Shown piece after piece: positions 34,766 to 47,014 of a stretch of 64,000 nucleotides of DNA (positions are counted from its first letter, which is position 1; each line of letters opens with the position of its first letter). The notes beneath the pieces are model-generated. The model was not told the origin of the DNA and did no database searches. It saw nothing but the letters and a program-made list of their open reading frames with translations. The stretch is from Hydractinia symbiolongicarpus (taxonomy: Eukaryota; Cnidaria; Hydrozoa; Anthoathecata; Hydractiniidae), in the NCBI RefSeq assembly GCF_029227915.1, contig NC_079885.1:16443001-16507000 (forward strand), in the 5' to 3' direction. The position numbers and the translations under genes were made by a program.

Positions 34766-37488
34766 TTTTCTTTGGCACCTTGGCGTTAGAAGACCGGCAA
34801 CTACGCGCACAGTCCTCCAAATCCTGTAACATGGCCTTTTACAGACTAATAAAGGTCTTACACGCAAATCACGTTCTTCCTCGCCCCCGGCAAGGTTACC
34901 AATAGTCTAGTGTTCCCAGTCTTAATGGAATATGACGTCTCAAGTCCTTTTCCTTGACGCCATGGCTTTAGAACATTCTTAGCTACGTGCACAGCCCTCT
35001 GTAAGCCGTTTTATTGCCGTCGCAGCCTAATAAAGGCCTTAGACGTTAACCACGTGCTTCCACGCTCCCAGCCAGGCTACCATTGATCTAGTCCTTCGAG
35101 TCTCAATGGACTATGACGTCCCAAGTCCTTTTCCTTGACGACATGGCTATAGAACACTATTAACTACGTGCACAGTCTTCTAAAGGCAGTGTTATGTACT
35201 TTTGCAGACTAATAAAGACCTTACACGTAAATAACGAGCTTCCATGCTCCCAGCCATGCTACCATTGATCTAGTCCTTCCAGTCTCAATGGAATACGACG
35301 TTCCAAAGCGTTTTCCTTCGCGCTATGGCGTTAGAACACTGTTAACTACGTGCACGGCCCTTTGAACGCTGTAATATTGCCTTTTGCAGCCAAATAAAGG
35401 AGCTAAACGTAAATACCGTAAGTACCTTTCCGACTATCATTTAACTACGACGTCCCAATTCCTTTTCCTTGGCGCTTAAGCGTTAAACCACTTTTAACTA
35501 CGTGCACAGGCCTCTAAATGCTGTAAATTGCCTTTTGCAGCCAAATAAAGGCTTTACACGTAAATAACGTGGTTCCACCACCCTTCGCGGGATACCATTA
35601 GTCTAGTCCTTCCAGTCTCAATGGACTATGACGGCCCAAGTCCTTTTCCTTGACGCCATGGCTATAGAACACTGTTAACTACGTGCACAGCCCTCTAAAG
35701 TCAGTAATTTGGCCATTTGCAGCCTAATAAAGGCCTTACACGTAAATCACGTTCTTCCACGTCCGCAGCAAAGTTACCAATGGTCTAGTGTTCCCAGTCT
35801 TAATGGAATATGACGTCTCAAGTCCTTTTCCTTGACGCCATGGCTTTAGAACACTCTTAGCTACGTGCACAGCCCCCTGTAAGCCGTATTAATGCCGTCG
35901 CAGCCTAATAAAGGCCTTAGACGTAAACCACGTGCTTCACGCTCCCGGCCAGGCTACCATTGATCTAGTCCTTCAAGTCTCAATGGACTCCGACTTGCCA
36001 AGTCGTTCTCCTTAGCGTCATGGCTTTAGAGCACCGTGAACTATGTGCACAGCCCTTTAAATGCTGCAATATGTCCTTTTACAGACTAATAAAGGCCTTG
36101 CACGTAAATCACTTTCTTCCACGTCCCCAGCAAGGCTACCAATGGCCTTGTGTTCCCAGTCTCAATGGACTACAACGTGCCAAGTCCTTTTCCTTAGCGC
36201 TATGGCGTTAGAACACTGTTAACTACGTGAACGGCCCTTTGAACGCTGTAATATGGCTTTTTGCAGACTAATAAAGGCCTTACACGTAAACCACGTGCTT
36301 TTACGCTCCCAACCAGGCTACCATTGGTCTAGTGTTCTCAGTCACAATGGAATATGACGTCCCAAGTCGTTTTCCTTGGCGCCATGGCTTTAGCACACTG
36401 TTAACTCCGTGCAAAGCCCTCTAAAGGCTGTAATATGGCCATTTGCAGCCTGATAAAGGCATTATACGTAAATACAGTCGTTCCAACTGCCTGCGCAGGT
36501 TACCATAGGAGTAGTCCTTCCAGTCTCAATGGACTATAACGTTCCAAGTCCTTTTCCCTGACGCCATGGCTATAGAACACTGTTAACTACGTGCACAGTC
36601 CTCTAAAGTCAGTAATACGGCCTTTTGCAGGCTAATAAAGCCTTTACACGTAAATACCGTGATTCCACCACCCTCCGCCGGATACCATTAGTCTAGTCCT
36701 TCCAGTCCCAATGGAATACAACGTGTCAAGTCGTTTTCTTTGGCACCTTGGCGTTAGAAGACCGGCAACTACGCGCACAGTCCTCCAAATCCTGTAACAT
36801 GGCCTTTTACAGACTAATAAAGGTCTTACACGTAAATCACGTTCTTCCACGTCCCCAGCAAGGTTACCAATGGTCTAGTGTTCCCAGTCTTCATGGAATA
36901 TGACGTCTCAAGTCCTTTTCCTTGACGCCATGGCTTTAGATCACCCTTAGCTACGTGCACAGACCCCTGTAAGCAGTAATTTTGCCGTCGCAGCCTAATA
37001 AAGGCCTTAGACGTAAACCACGTGCTTCCACGCTCCCAGCCAGGCTACCATTGATCTAGTCCTTCGAGTCTCAATGGACTATGACGTCCCAAGTCCTTTT
37101 CCTTGGCGCCATGGCTTTAGAACAATGTTAACTCCGTGCACAGCCCTCAAATGCTGTAACATGGCCTTTTGCAGACTAATAATGGCTTTAAACGTAAATA
37201 CTGTCGTTCCACGTCCCCAGCAAGGCTACCAATGGTCTAGTGTTCCCAGTCTTAATGGAATGTGACGTCCCAAGTCATTTTCCTTGGCGCCATGGCTTTA
37301 GCACACTGTTAACTCCTTGCAAAGCCCTCTAAAGGCTGTAATATGGCCATTTGCAGCCTAATAAAGGCGTTATACGTAAATACCGTCGTTCCAACTGCCT
37401 GCGCAGGTTACAATAGGAGTAGTCCTTCCAGTCTCAATAGACTATAACGTCCCAAGTTCTTTTCCTTGACGCCATGGCTATAGAACAC
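34451..37488 (+). repeat. 3.0-kb block, copy 1 (partner 46155-49192)
   Basis: Monomer starts from 34584 to 37460 are repeated at a constant offset of 11,704 bp (46288 to 49164). It includes the L-M-N module. By eye only scattered substitutions separate the copies, for example CCTTAGCGCTATGG at 36194 versus CCTTGGCGCTATGG at 47898. Confidence 0.85.
34766..36733 (+). repeat. HOR unit with divergent module: A F/B L M N J/E F G H I J (11-mer)
   Basis: Starts 34766, 34948, 35129, 35311, 35463, 35644, 35826, 36006, 36188, 36370, 36552. M is 152 bp, giving a unit of 1,968 bp. The J/E hybrid (AAAGTCAGTAATTTGGCC) brings the array back to the archetypal E-to-J run. The same unit recurs at 46470. Confidence 0.88.
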
Positions 37489-37641
37489 TGTTAACTACGT
37501 GCACAGCCCTCTAAAGTCAGTAATACGGCCTTTTGCAGCCTAATAAAGCCTTTACACGTAACTACCGTGATTCCACCACCCTCCGCCGGATACCGTTAGT
37601 CTAGTCCTTCCAGTCCCAATGGAAAACAACGTGCCAAGTCG
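36734..37641 (+). repeat. Unit: A B C I J (5-mer)
   Basis: Starts 36734, 36916, 37097, 37278, 37460. It matches 32585-33491 at an offset of 4,149 bp. It carries GTCTTCATGGAATATG at the end of A, a mark shared with 43903 and 48595. Confidence 0.88.
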
Positions 37642-38701
37642 TTTTCTTTGGCACCTTGGCGTTAGAAGACCGGCAACTACGAGCACAGTCCTCCAAATCC
37701 TGTAACATGGCCTTTTACAGACTAATAAAGGTCTTACACGCAAATCACGTTCTTCCACGTCCCCAGCAAGGTTACCAATGGTCTAGTGTTCCCAGTCTTA
37801 ATGGAATATGATGTCTCAAGTCCTTTTCCTTGACGCCATGGCTTTAGAACACTCTTAGCTACGTGCACAGCCCCCTGTAACCCGTATTATTGCCGTCGCA
37901 GCCTAAAAAAGGCCTTAGACGTAAACCACGTGCTTTCACGCTCCCGGTCACGCTACCATTGATCTAGTCCTTCAAGTCTCAATGGACTCCGACTTGCCAA
38001 GTCGTTCTCCTTAGCGTCATGGCTTTAGAGCACTATTAACTACGTGCACAGTCTTCTAAAGGCAGTGTTATGTACTTTTACAGACTAATAAAGACCTTAC
38101 ACGTAAATAACGAGCTTCCATGCTCCCAGCCATGCTACCATTGATCTAGTCCTTCCAGTCTCAATGGAATACGACGTTCCAAAGCGTTTTCCTTCGCGCT
38201 ATGGCGTTAGAACACTGTTAACTACGTGCACGGCCCTTTGAACGCTGTAATATTGCCTTTTGCAGCCAAATAAAGGAGCTAAACGTAAATACCGTAAGTA
38301 CCTTTCCGACTATCATTTAACTACGACGTCCCAATTCCTTTTCCTTGGCGCTTAAGCGTTAAACCACTTTTAACTACGTGCACAGGCCTCTAAATGCTGT
38401 AAATTGCCTTTTGCAGCCAAATAAAGGCTTTACACGTAAATAACGTGGTTCCACCACCCTTCGCGGGATACCATTAGTCTAGTCCTTCCAGTCTCAATGG
38501 ACTATGACGGCCCAAGTCCTTTTCCTTGGCGCCATGGCTATAGAACACTGTTAACTACGTGCACAGCCCTCTAAAGGCAGTAATATGGCCATTTGCAGCC
38601 TAATAAAGGCCTTACACTTAAATCACGTTCTTCCACGTCCACAGCAAGGTTACCAATGGTCTAGTGTTCCCAGTCTTAATGGAATATGACGTCTCAAGTC
38701 C

Positions 38702-38882
38702 TTTTCCTTGACGCCATGGCTTTAGAACACTCTTAGCTACGTGCACAGCCCCCTGTGAGCCGTATTATTGCCGCCGCAGCCTAATAAAGGCCTTAGACGT
38801 AAGCCACGTGCTTTCACGCTCCCGGCCAGGCTACCATTGATCTAGTCCTTCAAGTCTCAATGGACTCCGACTTGCCAAGTCG
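38702..38882 (+). repeat. Monomer type F (exemplar)
   Basis: Diagnostics: TTAGAACACTCTTAGC, CCCCTGTGAGCCGTATTATT, CCTTAGACG and a beta 3' half with TTTCACGCTCCCGGCC, GTCCTTCAAG and GGACTCCGACTTGCC. It is 181 bp long and precedes G. A sub-lineage at 27080, 33675, 37824, 61123 and 62214 has CCTAAAAAAGGCC and GGTCACGCTA, losing the AATAAA core. Confidence 0.9.
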
Positions 38883-39064
38883 TTCTCCTTAGCGTCATGG
38901 CTTTAGAGCACCGTGAACTATGTGCACAGCCCTCTAAATGCTGCAATATGTCCTTTTACAGACTAATAAAGGCCTTGCACGTAAATCACGTTCTTCCACG
39001 TCCCAAGCAAGGCTACCAATGGCCTAGTGTTCCCAGTCTCAATGGACTACAACGTGCCAAGTCC
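38883..39064 (+). repeat. Monomer type G (exemplar)
   Basis: Diagnostics: starts TTCTCCTTAGCGTCATGG instead of TTTTCC, then GAGCACCGTGAACTATGTG, TGCTGCAATATGTCC and CCTTGCACG. The alpha-like 3' half has ACCAATGGCCTAGTG and ends GGACTACAACGTGCC. It is 182 bp long. Its plus strand is open for about 63 codons (see rejected items). Confidence 0.9.
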
Positions 39065-39246
39065 TTTTCCTTGGCGCTATGGCGTTAGAACACTGTTAAC
39101 TACGTGTACGGCCCTTTGAACGCTGTAATATGGCCTTTTGCAGCCTAATAAAGCCTTTACACGTAAATACCGTGATTCCACCACCCTCCGCCGGATACCA
39201 TTAGTCTAGTCCTTCCAGTCCCAATGGAATACAACGTGCCAAGTCG

Positions 39247-40405
39247 TTTTCTTTGGCACCTTGGCGTTAGAAGACCGGCAACTACGCGCACAGCCCTCTA
39301 AATGCTTTAACATGGCCTTTTGCAGACTAATAATGGCTTTAAACGTAAATACTGTCGTTCCACGTCCCTAGCAAGGCTGCCAATGGTCTAGTGTTCCCAG
39401 TCTTAATGGATAATGACGTCCCAAGTCCTTTTCCTTGGCGCCATGGCTATAGAACACTGTTAACTACGTGCCAGCCCTCTAAAGGTAGTAATATGGCCAT
39501 TTGCAGCCTAATAAAGGCCTTACACTTAAATCACGTTCTTCCACGTCCACAGCAAGGTTACCAATGGTCTAGTGTTCCCAGTCTTAATGGAATATGACGT
39601 CTCAAGTCCTTTTCCTTGACGCCATGGCGATAGAACACTCTTAGCTACGTGCACAGCCCCCTGTGAGCCGTATTATTGCCGTCGCAGCCTAATAAAGGCC
39701 TTAGACGTTGAACTATGTGCACAGCCCTCTAAATGCTGCAATATGTCCTTTTACCGACTAATAAAGGCCTTGCACGTAAATCACGTTCTTCCACGTCCCC
39801 AGCAAGGCTACCAATGGCCTAGTGTTCCCAGTCTCAATGGACTACAACGTGCCAAGTCCTTTACCTTGGCGCTATCGCGTTAGAACACTGTTAACTACGT
39901 GTACGGCCCTTTGAACGCTGTAATATGGCCTTTTGCAGACTAATAAAGGCCTTACACGTAAACCACGTGCTTTTACGCTCCCAACCAGGCTACCATTGGT
40001 CTAGTGTTCTCAGTCTCAATGGAATATGACGTCCCGAATCATTTTCCTTGGCGCCATGGTTTTAGCACACTGTTAACTCCTTGCAAAGCCCTCTAAAGGC
40101 TGTAATATGGCCATTTGCAGCCTAATAAAGCCGTTATACGTAAATACCGTCGTTCCAACTGCCTGCGCAGGTTACGATAGGAATAGTCCTTCCAGTCTCA
40201 ATGGATTATAACGTCCCAAGTCCTTTTACTTGACGCCATGGCTATAGAACACTGTTAACTACGTGCACAGCCCTCTAAAGTCAGTAATACGGCCTTTTGC
40301 AGGCTAATAAAGCCTTTACACGTAAATACCGTGATTCCAACACTCTCCGCCGGATACCATTAGTCTAGTCCTTCCAGTCCCAATGGAAAACAACGTGCCA
40401 AGTCG
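39247..40405 (+). repeat. Unit: A/C E F-G(fused) H I J
   Basis: Starts 39247, 39429, 39610, then H at 39859, I at 40042 and J at 40224. F and G are fused at 39708/39709 (TTAGACGT|TGAACTATG), removing about 115 bp. E has a one-base loss in ACGTGCCAGCCC. Confidence 0.86.
39701..39716 (+). other. F-G fusion junction
   Basis: F sequence (CCTTAGACGT) ends at 39708 and G sequence (TGAACTATGTG) begins at 39709. About 115 bp is lost across the join, leaving 249 bp in place of two monomers. The same junction is found in the second copy near 41776. Confidence 0.87.
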
Positions 40406-41314
40406 TTTTCTTTGGCACCTTGGCGTTAGAAGACCGGCAACTACGCGCACAGTCCTCCAAATCCTGTAACATGGCCTTTTACAGACTAATAAAGGTCTTA
40501 CACGTAAATCACGTTCTTCCACGTTCCCAGCAAGGTTACCAATGGTCTAGTGTTCCCAGTCTTAATGGATAATTACGTCCCAAGTCCTTTTCCTTGGCGC
40601 CATGGCTATAGAACACTGTTAACTACGTGCACAGCCCTCTAAAGGCAGTAATATGGCCATTTGCAGCCTAATAAAGGCCTTACACTTAAATCACGTTCTT
40701 CCACGTCCACAGCAAGGTTACCAATGGTCTAGTGTTCCCAGTCTTAATGGAATATGACGTCTCAAGTCCTTTTCCTTGACGCCATGGCTTTAGAACACTC
40801 TTAGCTACGTGCACAGCCCCCTGTGAGCCGTATTATTGCCGCCGCAGCCTAATAAAGGCCTTAGACGTAAGCCACGTGCTTTCACGCTCCCGGCCAGGCT
40901 ACCATTGATCTAGTCCTTCAAGTCTCAATGGACTCCGACTTGCCAAGTCGTTCTCCTTAGCGTCATGGCTTTAGAGCACCGTGAACTATGTGCACAGCCC
41001 TCTAAATGCTGCAATATGTCCTTTTACAGACTAATAAAGGCCTTGCACGTAAATCACGTTCTTCCACGTCCCAAGCAAGGCTACCAATGGCCTAGTGTTC
41101 CCAGTCTCAATGGACTACAACGTGCCAAGTCCTTTTCCTTGGCGCTATGGCGTTAGAACACTGTTAACTACGTGTACGGCCCTTTGAACGCTGTAATATG
41201 GCCTTTTGCAGCCTAATAAAGCCTTTACACGTAAATACCGTGATTCCACCACCCTCCGCCGGATACCATTAGTCTAGTCCTTCCAGTCCCAATGGAATAC
41301 AACGTGCCAAGTCG
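40406..41314 (+). repeat. Unit: A E F G H/J (5-mer)
   Basis: Starts 40406, 40588, 40770, 40951, 41133. A joins E at GGATAATTACGTCC. E opens the second copy of the 2,068-bp tandem duplication. Confidence 0.86.
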
Positions 41315-42655
41315 TTTTCTTTGGCACCTTGGCGTTAGAAGACCGGCAACTACGCGCACAGCCCTCTAAATGCTTTAACATGGCCTTTTGCAGACTAATA
41401 ATGGCTTTAAACGTAAATACTGTCGTTCCACGTCCCTAGCAAGGCTGCCAATGGTCTAGTGTTCCCAGTCTTAATGGATAATGACGTCCCAAGTCCTTTT
41501 CCTTGGCGCCATGGCTATAGAACACTGTTAACTACGTGCCAGCCCTCTAAAGGCAGTAATATGGCCATTTGCAGCCTAATAAAGGCCTTACACTTAAATC
41601 ACGTTCTTCCACGTCCACAGCAAGGTTAACAATGGTCTAGTGTTCCCAGTCTTAATGGAATATGACGTCTCAAGTCCTTTTCCTTGACGCCATGGCTTTA
41701 GAACACTCTTAGCTACGTGCACAGCCCCCTGTGAGCCGTATTATTGCCGTCGCAGCCTAATAAAGGCCTTAGACGTTGAACTATGTGCACAGCCCTCTAA
41801 ATGCTGCAATATGTCCTTTTACAGACTAATAAAGGCCTTGCACGTAAATCACGTTCTTCCACGTCCCCAGCAAGGCTACCAATGGCCTAGTGTTCCCAGT
41901 CTCAATGGACTACAACGTGCCAAGTCCTTTACCTTGGCGCTATGGCGTTAGAACACTGTTAACTACGTGTACGGCCCTTTGAACGCTGTAATATGGCCTT
42001 TTGCAGACTAATAAAGGCCTTACACGTAAACCACGTGCTTTTACGCTCCCAACCAGGCTACCATTGGTCTAGTGTTCTCAGTCTCAATGGAATATGACGT
42101 CCCGAATCATTTTCCTTGGCGCCATGGTTTTAGCACACTGTTAACTCCTTGCAAAGCCCTCTAAAGGCTGTAATATGGCCATTTGCAGCCTAATAAAGGC
42201 GTTATACGTAAATACCGTCGTTCCAACTGCCTGCGCAGGTTACCATAGGAGTAGTCCTTCCAGTCTCATTGGATTAAAACGTCCCAAGTCCTTTTACTTG
42301 ACGCCATGGCTATAGAACACTGTTAACTACGTGCACAGCCCTCTAAAGTCAGTAATACGGCCTTTTGCAGGCTAATAAAGCCTTTACACGTAAATACCGT
42401 GATTCCAACACTCTCCGCCGGATACCATTAGTCTAGTCCTTCCAGTCCCAATGGAAAACAACGTGCCAAGTCGTTTTCTTTGGCACCTTGGCGTTAGAAG
42501 ACCGGCAACTACGCGCACAGTCCTCCAAATCCTGTAACATGGCCTTTTACAGACTAATAAAGGTCTTACACGTAAATCACGTTCTTCCACGTTCCCAGCA
42601 AGGTTACCAATGGTCTAGTGTTCCCAGTCTTAATGGAATATGACGTCTCAAGTCC
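40588..42655 (+). repeat. 2,068-bp tandem duplication, copy 2
   Basis: It has the same eleven-start monomer series as 38520-40587. Private changes include GGTTAACAATGG, CTCATTGGATTAAAACG and the junction spelling GGATAATTACG. The fused F-G monomer is retained. Confidence 0.86.
41315..42473 (+). repeat. Unit: A/C E F-G(fused) H I J (second copy)
   Basis: Starts 41315, 41497, 41678, 41928, 42110, 42292. It carries the same F-G fusion and the same one-base loss in E as the unit at 39247, so both changes predate the duplication. Confidence 0.87.
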
Positions 42656-43745
42656 TTTTCCTTGACGCCATGGCTTTAGATCACTCTTAGCTACGTGCAC
42701 AGCCCCCTGTAAGCAGTAATATTGCCGTCGCAGCCTAATAAAGGCCTTAGACGTAAATACTGTCGTTCCACGTCCCCAGCAAGGCTACCAATGGTCTAGT
42801 GTTCCCAGTCTTAATGGATAATGACGTCCCAAGTCCTTTTCCTTGACGCCATGGCTTTAGAACACTCTTAGCTACGTGCACAGCCCCCTGTGAGCCGTAT
42901 TATTGCCGTCGCAGCCTAATAAAGGCCTTAGACGTAAACCACGTGCTTTCACGCTCCCGGCCAGGCTACCATTGATCTAGTCCTTCAAGTCTCAATGAAC
43001 TCCGACTTGCCAAGTCGTTCTCCTTAGCGTCATGGCTTTAGAGCACCGTGAACTATGTGCACAGCCCTCTAAATGCTGCAATATGTCCTTTTACAGACTA
43101 ATAAAGGCCTTGCACGTAAATCACGTTCTTCCACGTCCCAAGCAAGGCTACCAATGGCCTAGTGTTCCCAGTCTCAATGGACTACAACGTGCCAAGTCCT
43201 TTTCCTTGGCGCTATGGCGTTAGAACACTGTTAACTACGTGTACGGCCCTTTGAACGCTGTAATATGGCCTTTTGCAGACTAATAAAGGCTTTACACGTA
43301 AACCACGTGCTTTTACGCTCCCAACCAGTCTACCATTGGTCTAGTGTTCTCAGTCTCAATGGAATATGACGTCCCAAGTCGTTTTGCTTGGCGCCATGGC
43401 TTTAGCACACTGTTAACTCCGTGCAAAGCCCTCTAAAGGCTGTAATATGGCCATTTGCAGCCTAATAAAGGCATTATACGTAAATACCGTCGTTCCAACT
43501 GCCTGCGCAGGTTACCATAGGAGTAGTCCTTCCAGTCTAAATGGACTATAACGTCCCAAGTCCTTTTCTTTGACGCCATGGCTATAGAACACTGTTAACT
43601 ACGTGCACAGCCCTCTAAAGTCAGTAATACGGCCTTTTGCAGGCTAATAAAGCCTTTACACGTAAATACCGTGATTCCACCACCCTCCGCCGGATACCAT
43701 TAGTCTAGTCCTTCCAGTCCCAATGGAATACAACGTGCCAAGTCG
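42474..43745 (+). repeat. Unit: A B/C F G H I J (7-mer)
   Basis: Starts 42474, 42656, 42837, 43018, 43200, 43382, 43564. B changes to C flavour at CTTAGACGTAAATACTGTCG. I begins TTTTGCTTGG, a substitution in the boundary box. Confidence 0.86.
43200..43381 (+). repeat. Monomer type H (exemplar)
   Basis: Diagnostics: GGCGCTATGGCGTTAGAAC, TACGGCCCTTTGAACGC and a beta-like 3' half with CACGTGCTTTTACGCTCCC, AACCAGTC and TTGGTCTAGTGTTCTCAG. It is 182 bp long and lies between G and I. Type M and the Q monomers carry the same CCCTTTGAACGC tract, so they are probably diverged H relatives. Confidence 0.9.
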
Positions 43746-45561
43746 TTTGCTTTGGCACCTTGGCGTTAGAAGAGCGGCAACTACGCGCACAGTCCTCCAA
43801 ATCCTGTAACATGGCGTTTTACAGACTAATAAAGGTCTTACACGTAAATCACGTTCTTCCACGTCCCCAGCAAGGTTACCAATGGTCTAGTGTTCCCAGT
43901 CTTCATGGAATATGACGTCTCAAGTCCTTTTCCTTGACGCCATGGCTTTAGATCACCCTTAGCTACGTGCACAGACCCCTGTAAGCAGTAATTTTGCCGT
44001 CGCAGCCTAATAAAGGCCTTAGACGTAAACCACGTGCTTCCACGCTCCCAGCCAGGCTACCATTGATCTAGTCCTTCGAGTCTCAATGGACTATGACGTC
44101 CCAAGTCCTTTTCCTTGGCGCCATGGCTTTAGAACAATGTTAACTCCGTGCACAGCCCTCAAATGCTGTAACATGGCCTTTTGCAGACTAATAATGGCTT
44201 TAAACGTAAATACTGTCGTTCCACGTCCCCAGCAAGGCTACCAATGGTCTAGTGTTCCCAGTCTTAATGGAATGTGACGTCCCAAGTCATTTTCCTTGGC
44301 GCCATGGCTTTAGCACACTGTTAACTCCTTGCAAAGCCCTCTAAAGGCTGTAATATGGCCATTTGCAGCCTAATAAAGGCGTTATACGTAAATACCGTCG
44401 TTCCAACTGCCTGCGCAGGTTACAATAGGAGTAGTCCTTCCAGTCTCAATAGACTATAACGTCCCAAGTCCTTTTCCTTGACGCCATGGCTATAGAACAC
44501 TGTTAACTACGTGCACAGCCCTCTAAAGGCAGTAATTTGGCCATTTGCAGCCTAATAAAGGCCTTACACGTAAATCACGTTCTTCCACGACCGCAGCAAA
44601 GTTACCAATGGTCTAGTGTTCCCAGTCTTAATGGAATATGACGTCTCAAGTCCTTTTCCTTGACGCCATGGCTTTAGAACACTCTTAGCTACGTGCACAG
44701 CCCCCTGTAAGCCGTATTATTGCCGTCGCAGCCTAATAAAGGCCTTAGACGTAAACCACGTGCTTCACGCTCCCGGCCAGGCTACCATTGATCTAGTCCT
44801 TCAAGTCTCAATGGACTCCGACTTGCCAAGTCGTTCTCCTTAGCGTCATGGCTTTAGAGCACCGTGAACTATGTGCACAGCCCTTTAAATGCTGCAATAT
44901 GTCCTTTTACAGACTAATAAAGGCCTTGCACGTAAATCACTTTCTTCCACGTCCCCAGCAAGGCTACCAATGGCCTTGTGTTCCCAGTCTCAATGGACTA
45001 CAACGTGCCAAGTCCTTTTCCTTGGCGCTATGGCGTTAGAACACTGTTAACTACGTGAACGGCCCTTTGAACGCTGTAATATGGCTTTTTGCAGACTAAT
45101 AAAGGCCTTACACGTAAACCACGTGCTTTTACGCTCCCAACCAGGCTACCATTGGTCTAGTGTTCTCAGTCACAATGGAATATCACGTCCCAAGTCGTTT
45201 TCCTTGGCGCCATGGCTTTAGCACACTGTTAACTCCGTGCAAAGCCCTCTAAAGGCTGTAATATGGCCATTTGCAGCCTGATAAAGGCATTATACGTAAA
45301 TACAGTCGTTCCAACTGCCTGCGCAGGTTACCATAGGAGTAGTCCTTCCAGTCTCAATGGACTATAACGTTCCAAGTCCTTTTCCCTGACGCCATGGCTA
45401 TAGAACACTGTTAACTACGTGCACAGTCCTCTAAAGTCAGTAATACGGCCTTTTGCAGGCTAATAAAGCCTTTACACGTAAATACCGTGATTCCACCACC
45501 CTCCGCCGGATACCATTAGTCTAGTCCTTCCAGTCCCAATGGAATACAACGTGTCAAGTCG
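43746..45561 (+). repeat. HOR unit: A B C I E F G H I J (10-mer)
   Basis: Starts 43746, 43928, 44109, 44290, 44472, 44654, 44834, 45016, 45198, 45380. I follows C directly, and the next monomer (44472) is E where J would be expected. A has GAAGAGCGGC and starts TTTGCTTTGG. Confidence 0.87.
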
Positions 45562-46469
45562 TTTTCTTTGGCACCTTGGCGTTAGAAGACCGGCAACTAC
45601 GCGCACAGTCCTCCAAATCCTGTAACATGGCCTTTTACAGACTAATAAAGGTCTTACACGTAAATCACGTTCTTCCACGTCCCCAGCAAGGTTACCAATG
45701 GTCTAGTGTTCCCAGTCTTAATGGAATATGACGTCTCAAGTCCTTTTCCTTGACGCCATGGCTTTAGATCACCCTTAGCTACGTGCACAGACCCCTGTAA
45801 GCAGTAATTTTGCCGTCGCAGCCTAATAAAGGCCTTAGACGTAAACCACGTGCTTCCACGCTCCCAGCCAGGCTACCATTGATCTAGTTCTTCGAGTCTC
45901 AATGGACTATGACGTCCCAAGTCCTTTTCCTTGGCGCCATGGCTTTAGAACAATGTTAACTCCGTGCACAGCCCTCAAATGCTGTAACATGGCCTTTTGC
46001 AGACTAATAATGGCTTTAAACGTAAATACTGTCGTTCCACGTCCCCAGCAAGGCTACCAATGGTCTAGTGTTCCCAGTCTTAATGGAATGTGACGTCCCA
46101 AGTCATTTTCCTTGGCGCCATGGCTTTAGCACACTGTTAACTCCTTGCAAAGCCCTCTAAAGGCTGTAATATGGCCATTTGCAACCTAATAAAGGCGTTA
46201 TACGTAAATACCGTTGTTCCACCTGCCTGCGCAGGTTACCATAGGAGTAGTCCTTCCAGTCTCAATGGACTATAACGTCCCAAGTCCTTTTCCTTGACGC
46301 CATGGCTATAGAACACTGTTAACTACGTGCACAGCCCTCTAAAGTCAGTAATACGGCCTTTTGCAGCCTAATAAAGCCTTTACACGTAACTACCGTGATT
46401 CCACCACCCTCCGCCGGATACCATTAGTCTAGTCCTTCCAGTCCCAATGGACTACAACGTGCCAAGTCG
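45562..46469 (+). repeat. Unit: A B C I/D J (5-mer)
   Basis: Starts 45562, 45744, 45925, 46106, 46288. I switches to D at CTCTAAAGGCTG...GCAACC (near 46155), where the 3.0-kb block shared with 34451-37488 begins. Confidence 0.86.
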
Positions 46470-46832
46470 TTTTCTTTGGCACCTTGGCGTTAGAAGACCG
46501 GCAACTACGCGCACAGTCCTCCAAATCCTGTAACATGGCCTTTTACAGACTAATAAAGGTCTTACACGCAAATCACGTTCTTCCTCGCCCCCGGCAAGGT
46601 TACCAATAGTCTAGTGTTCCCAGTCTTAATGGAATATGACGTCTCAAGTCCTTTTCCTTGACGCCATGGCTTTAGAACATTCTTAGCTACGTGCACAGCC
46701 CTCTGTAAGCCGTTTTATTGCCGTCGCAGCCTAATAAAGGCCTTAGACGTTAACCACGTGCTTCCACGCTCCCAGCCAGGCTACCATTGATCTAGTCCTT
46801 CGAGTCTCAATGGACTATGACGTCCCAAGTCC

Positions 46833-47014
46833 TTTTCCTTGACGACATGGCTATAGAACACTATTAACTACGTGCACAGTCTTCTAAAGGCAGTGTTATG
46901 TACTTTTGCAGACTAATAAAGACCTTACACGTAAATAACGAGCTTCCATGCTCCCAGCCATGCTACCATTGATCTAGTCCTTCCAGTCTCAATGGAATAC
47001 GACGTTCCAAAGCG
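46833..47014 (+). repeat. Divergent monomer type L (exemplar)
   Basis: Diagnostics: GAACACTATTAACTACG, GGCAGTGTTATGTACTTTTG, AAAGACCTTACACG, AATAACGAGCTTCCATGC, CAGCCATGCTACC and AATACGACGTTCCAAAGCG. Copies start at 35129 and 46833, and 38005 is a G/L hybrid. It always opens the L-M-N module. Confidence 0.87.

Larger units (their letters stand above)
37642..39246 (+). repeat. Unit: A F G/L M N E F G H/J (9-mer, 1,605 bp)
   Basis: Starts 37642, 37824, 38005, 38187, 38339, 38520, 38702, 38883, 39065. The G start changes to L at GAGCACTATTAACTACG. H switches to delta flavour in its second half (GCAGCCTAATAAAGCC), so the unit ends without I and J. Confidence 0.86.
38520..40587 (+). repeat. 2,068-bp tandem duplication, copy 1
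   Basis: Monomers E F G H/J A/C E F-G(fused) H I J A. The next copy follows immediately at 40588. Private changes in this copy include AAAGGTAGTAAT, GCCATGGCGATAG, TTTTACCGAC, GCTATCGCG and GTTACGATAGGAATAG. Confidence 0.86.

Noticed and set aside
35571-35600. Possible CENP-B box in delta-like sequence (CACCCTTCGCGGGATACC).
   Set aside because: It contains TTCG and CGGG, but the spacing and internal A of the CENP-B motif (NTTCGNNNNANNCGGGN) do not fit on either strand. The TTCGAG tract of beta monomers also fails.
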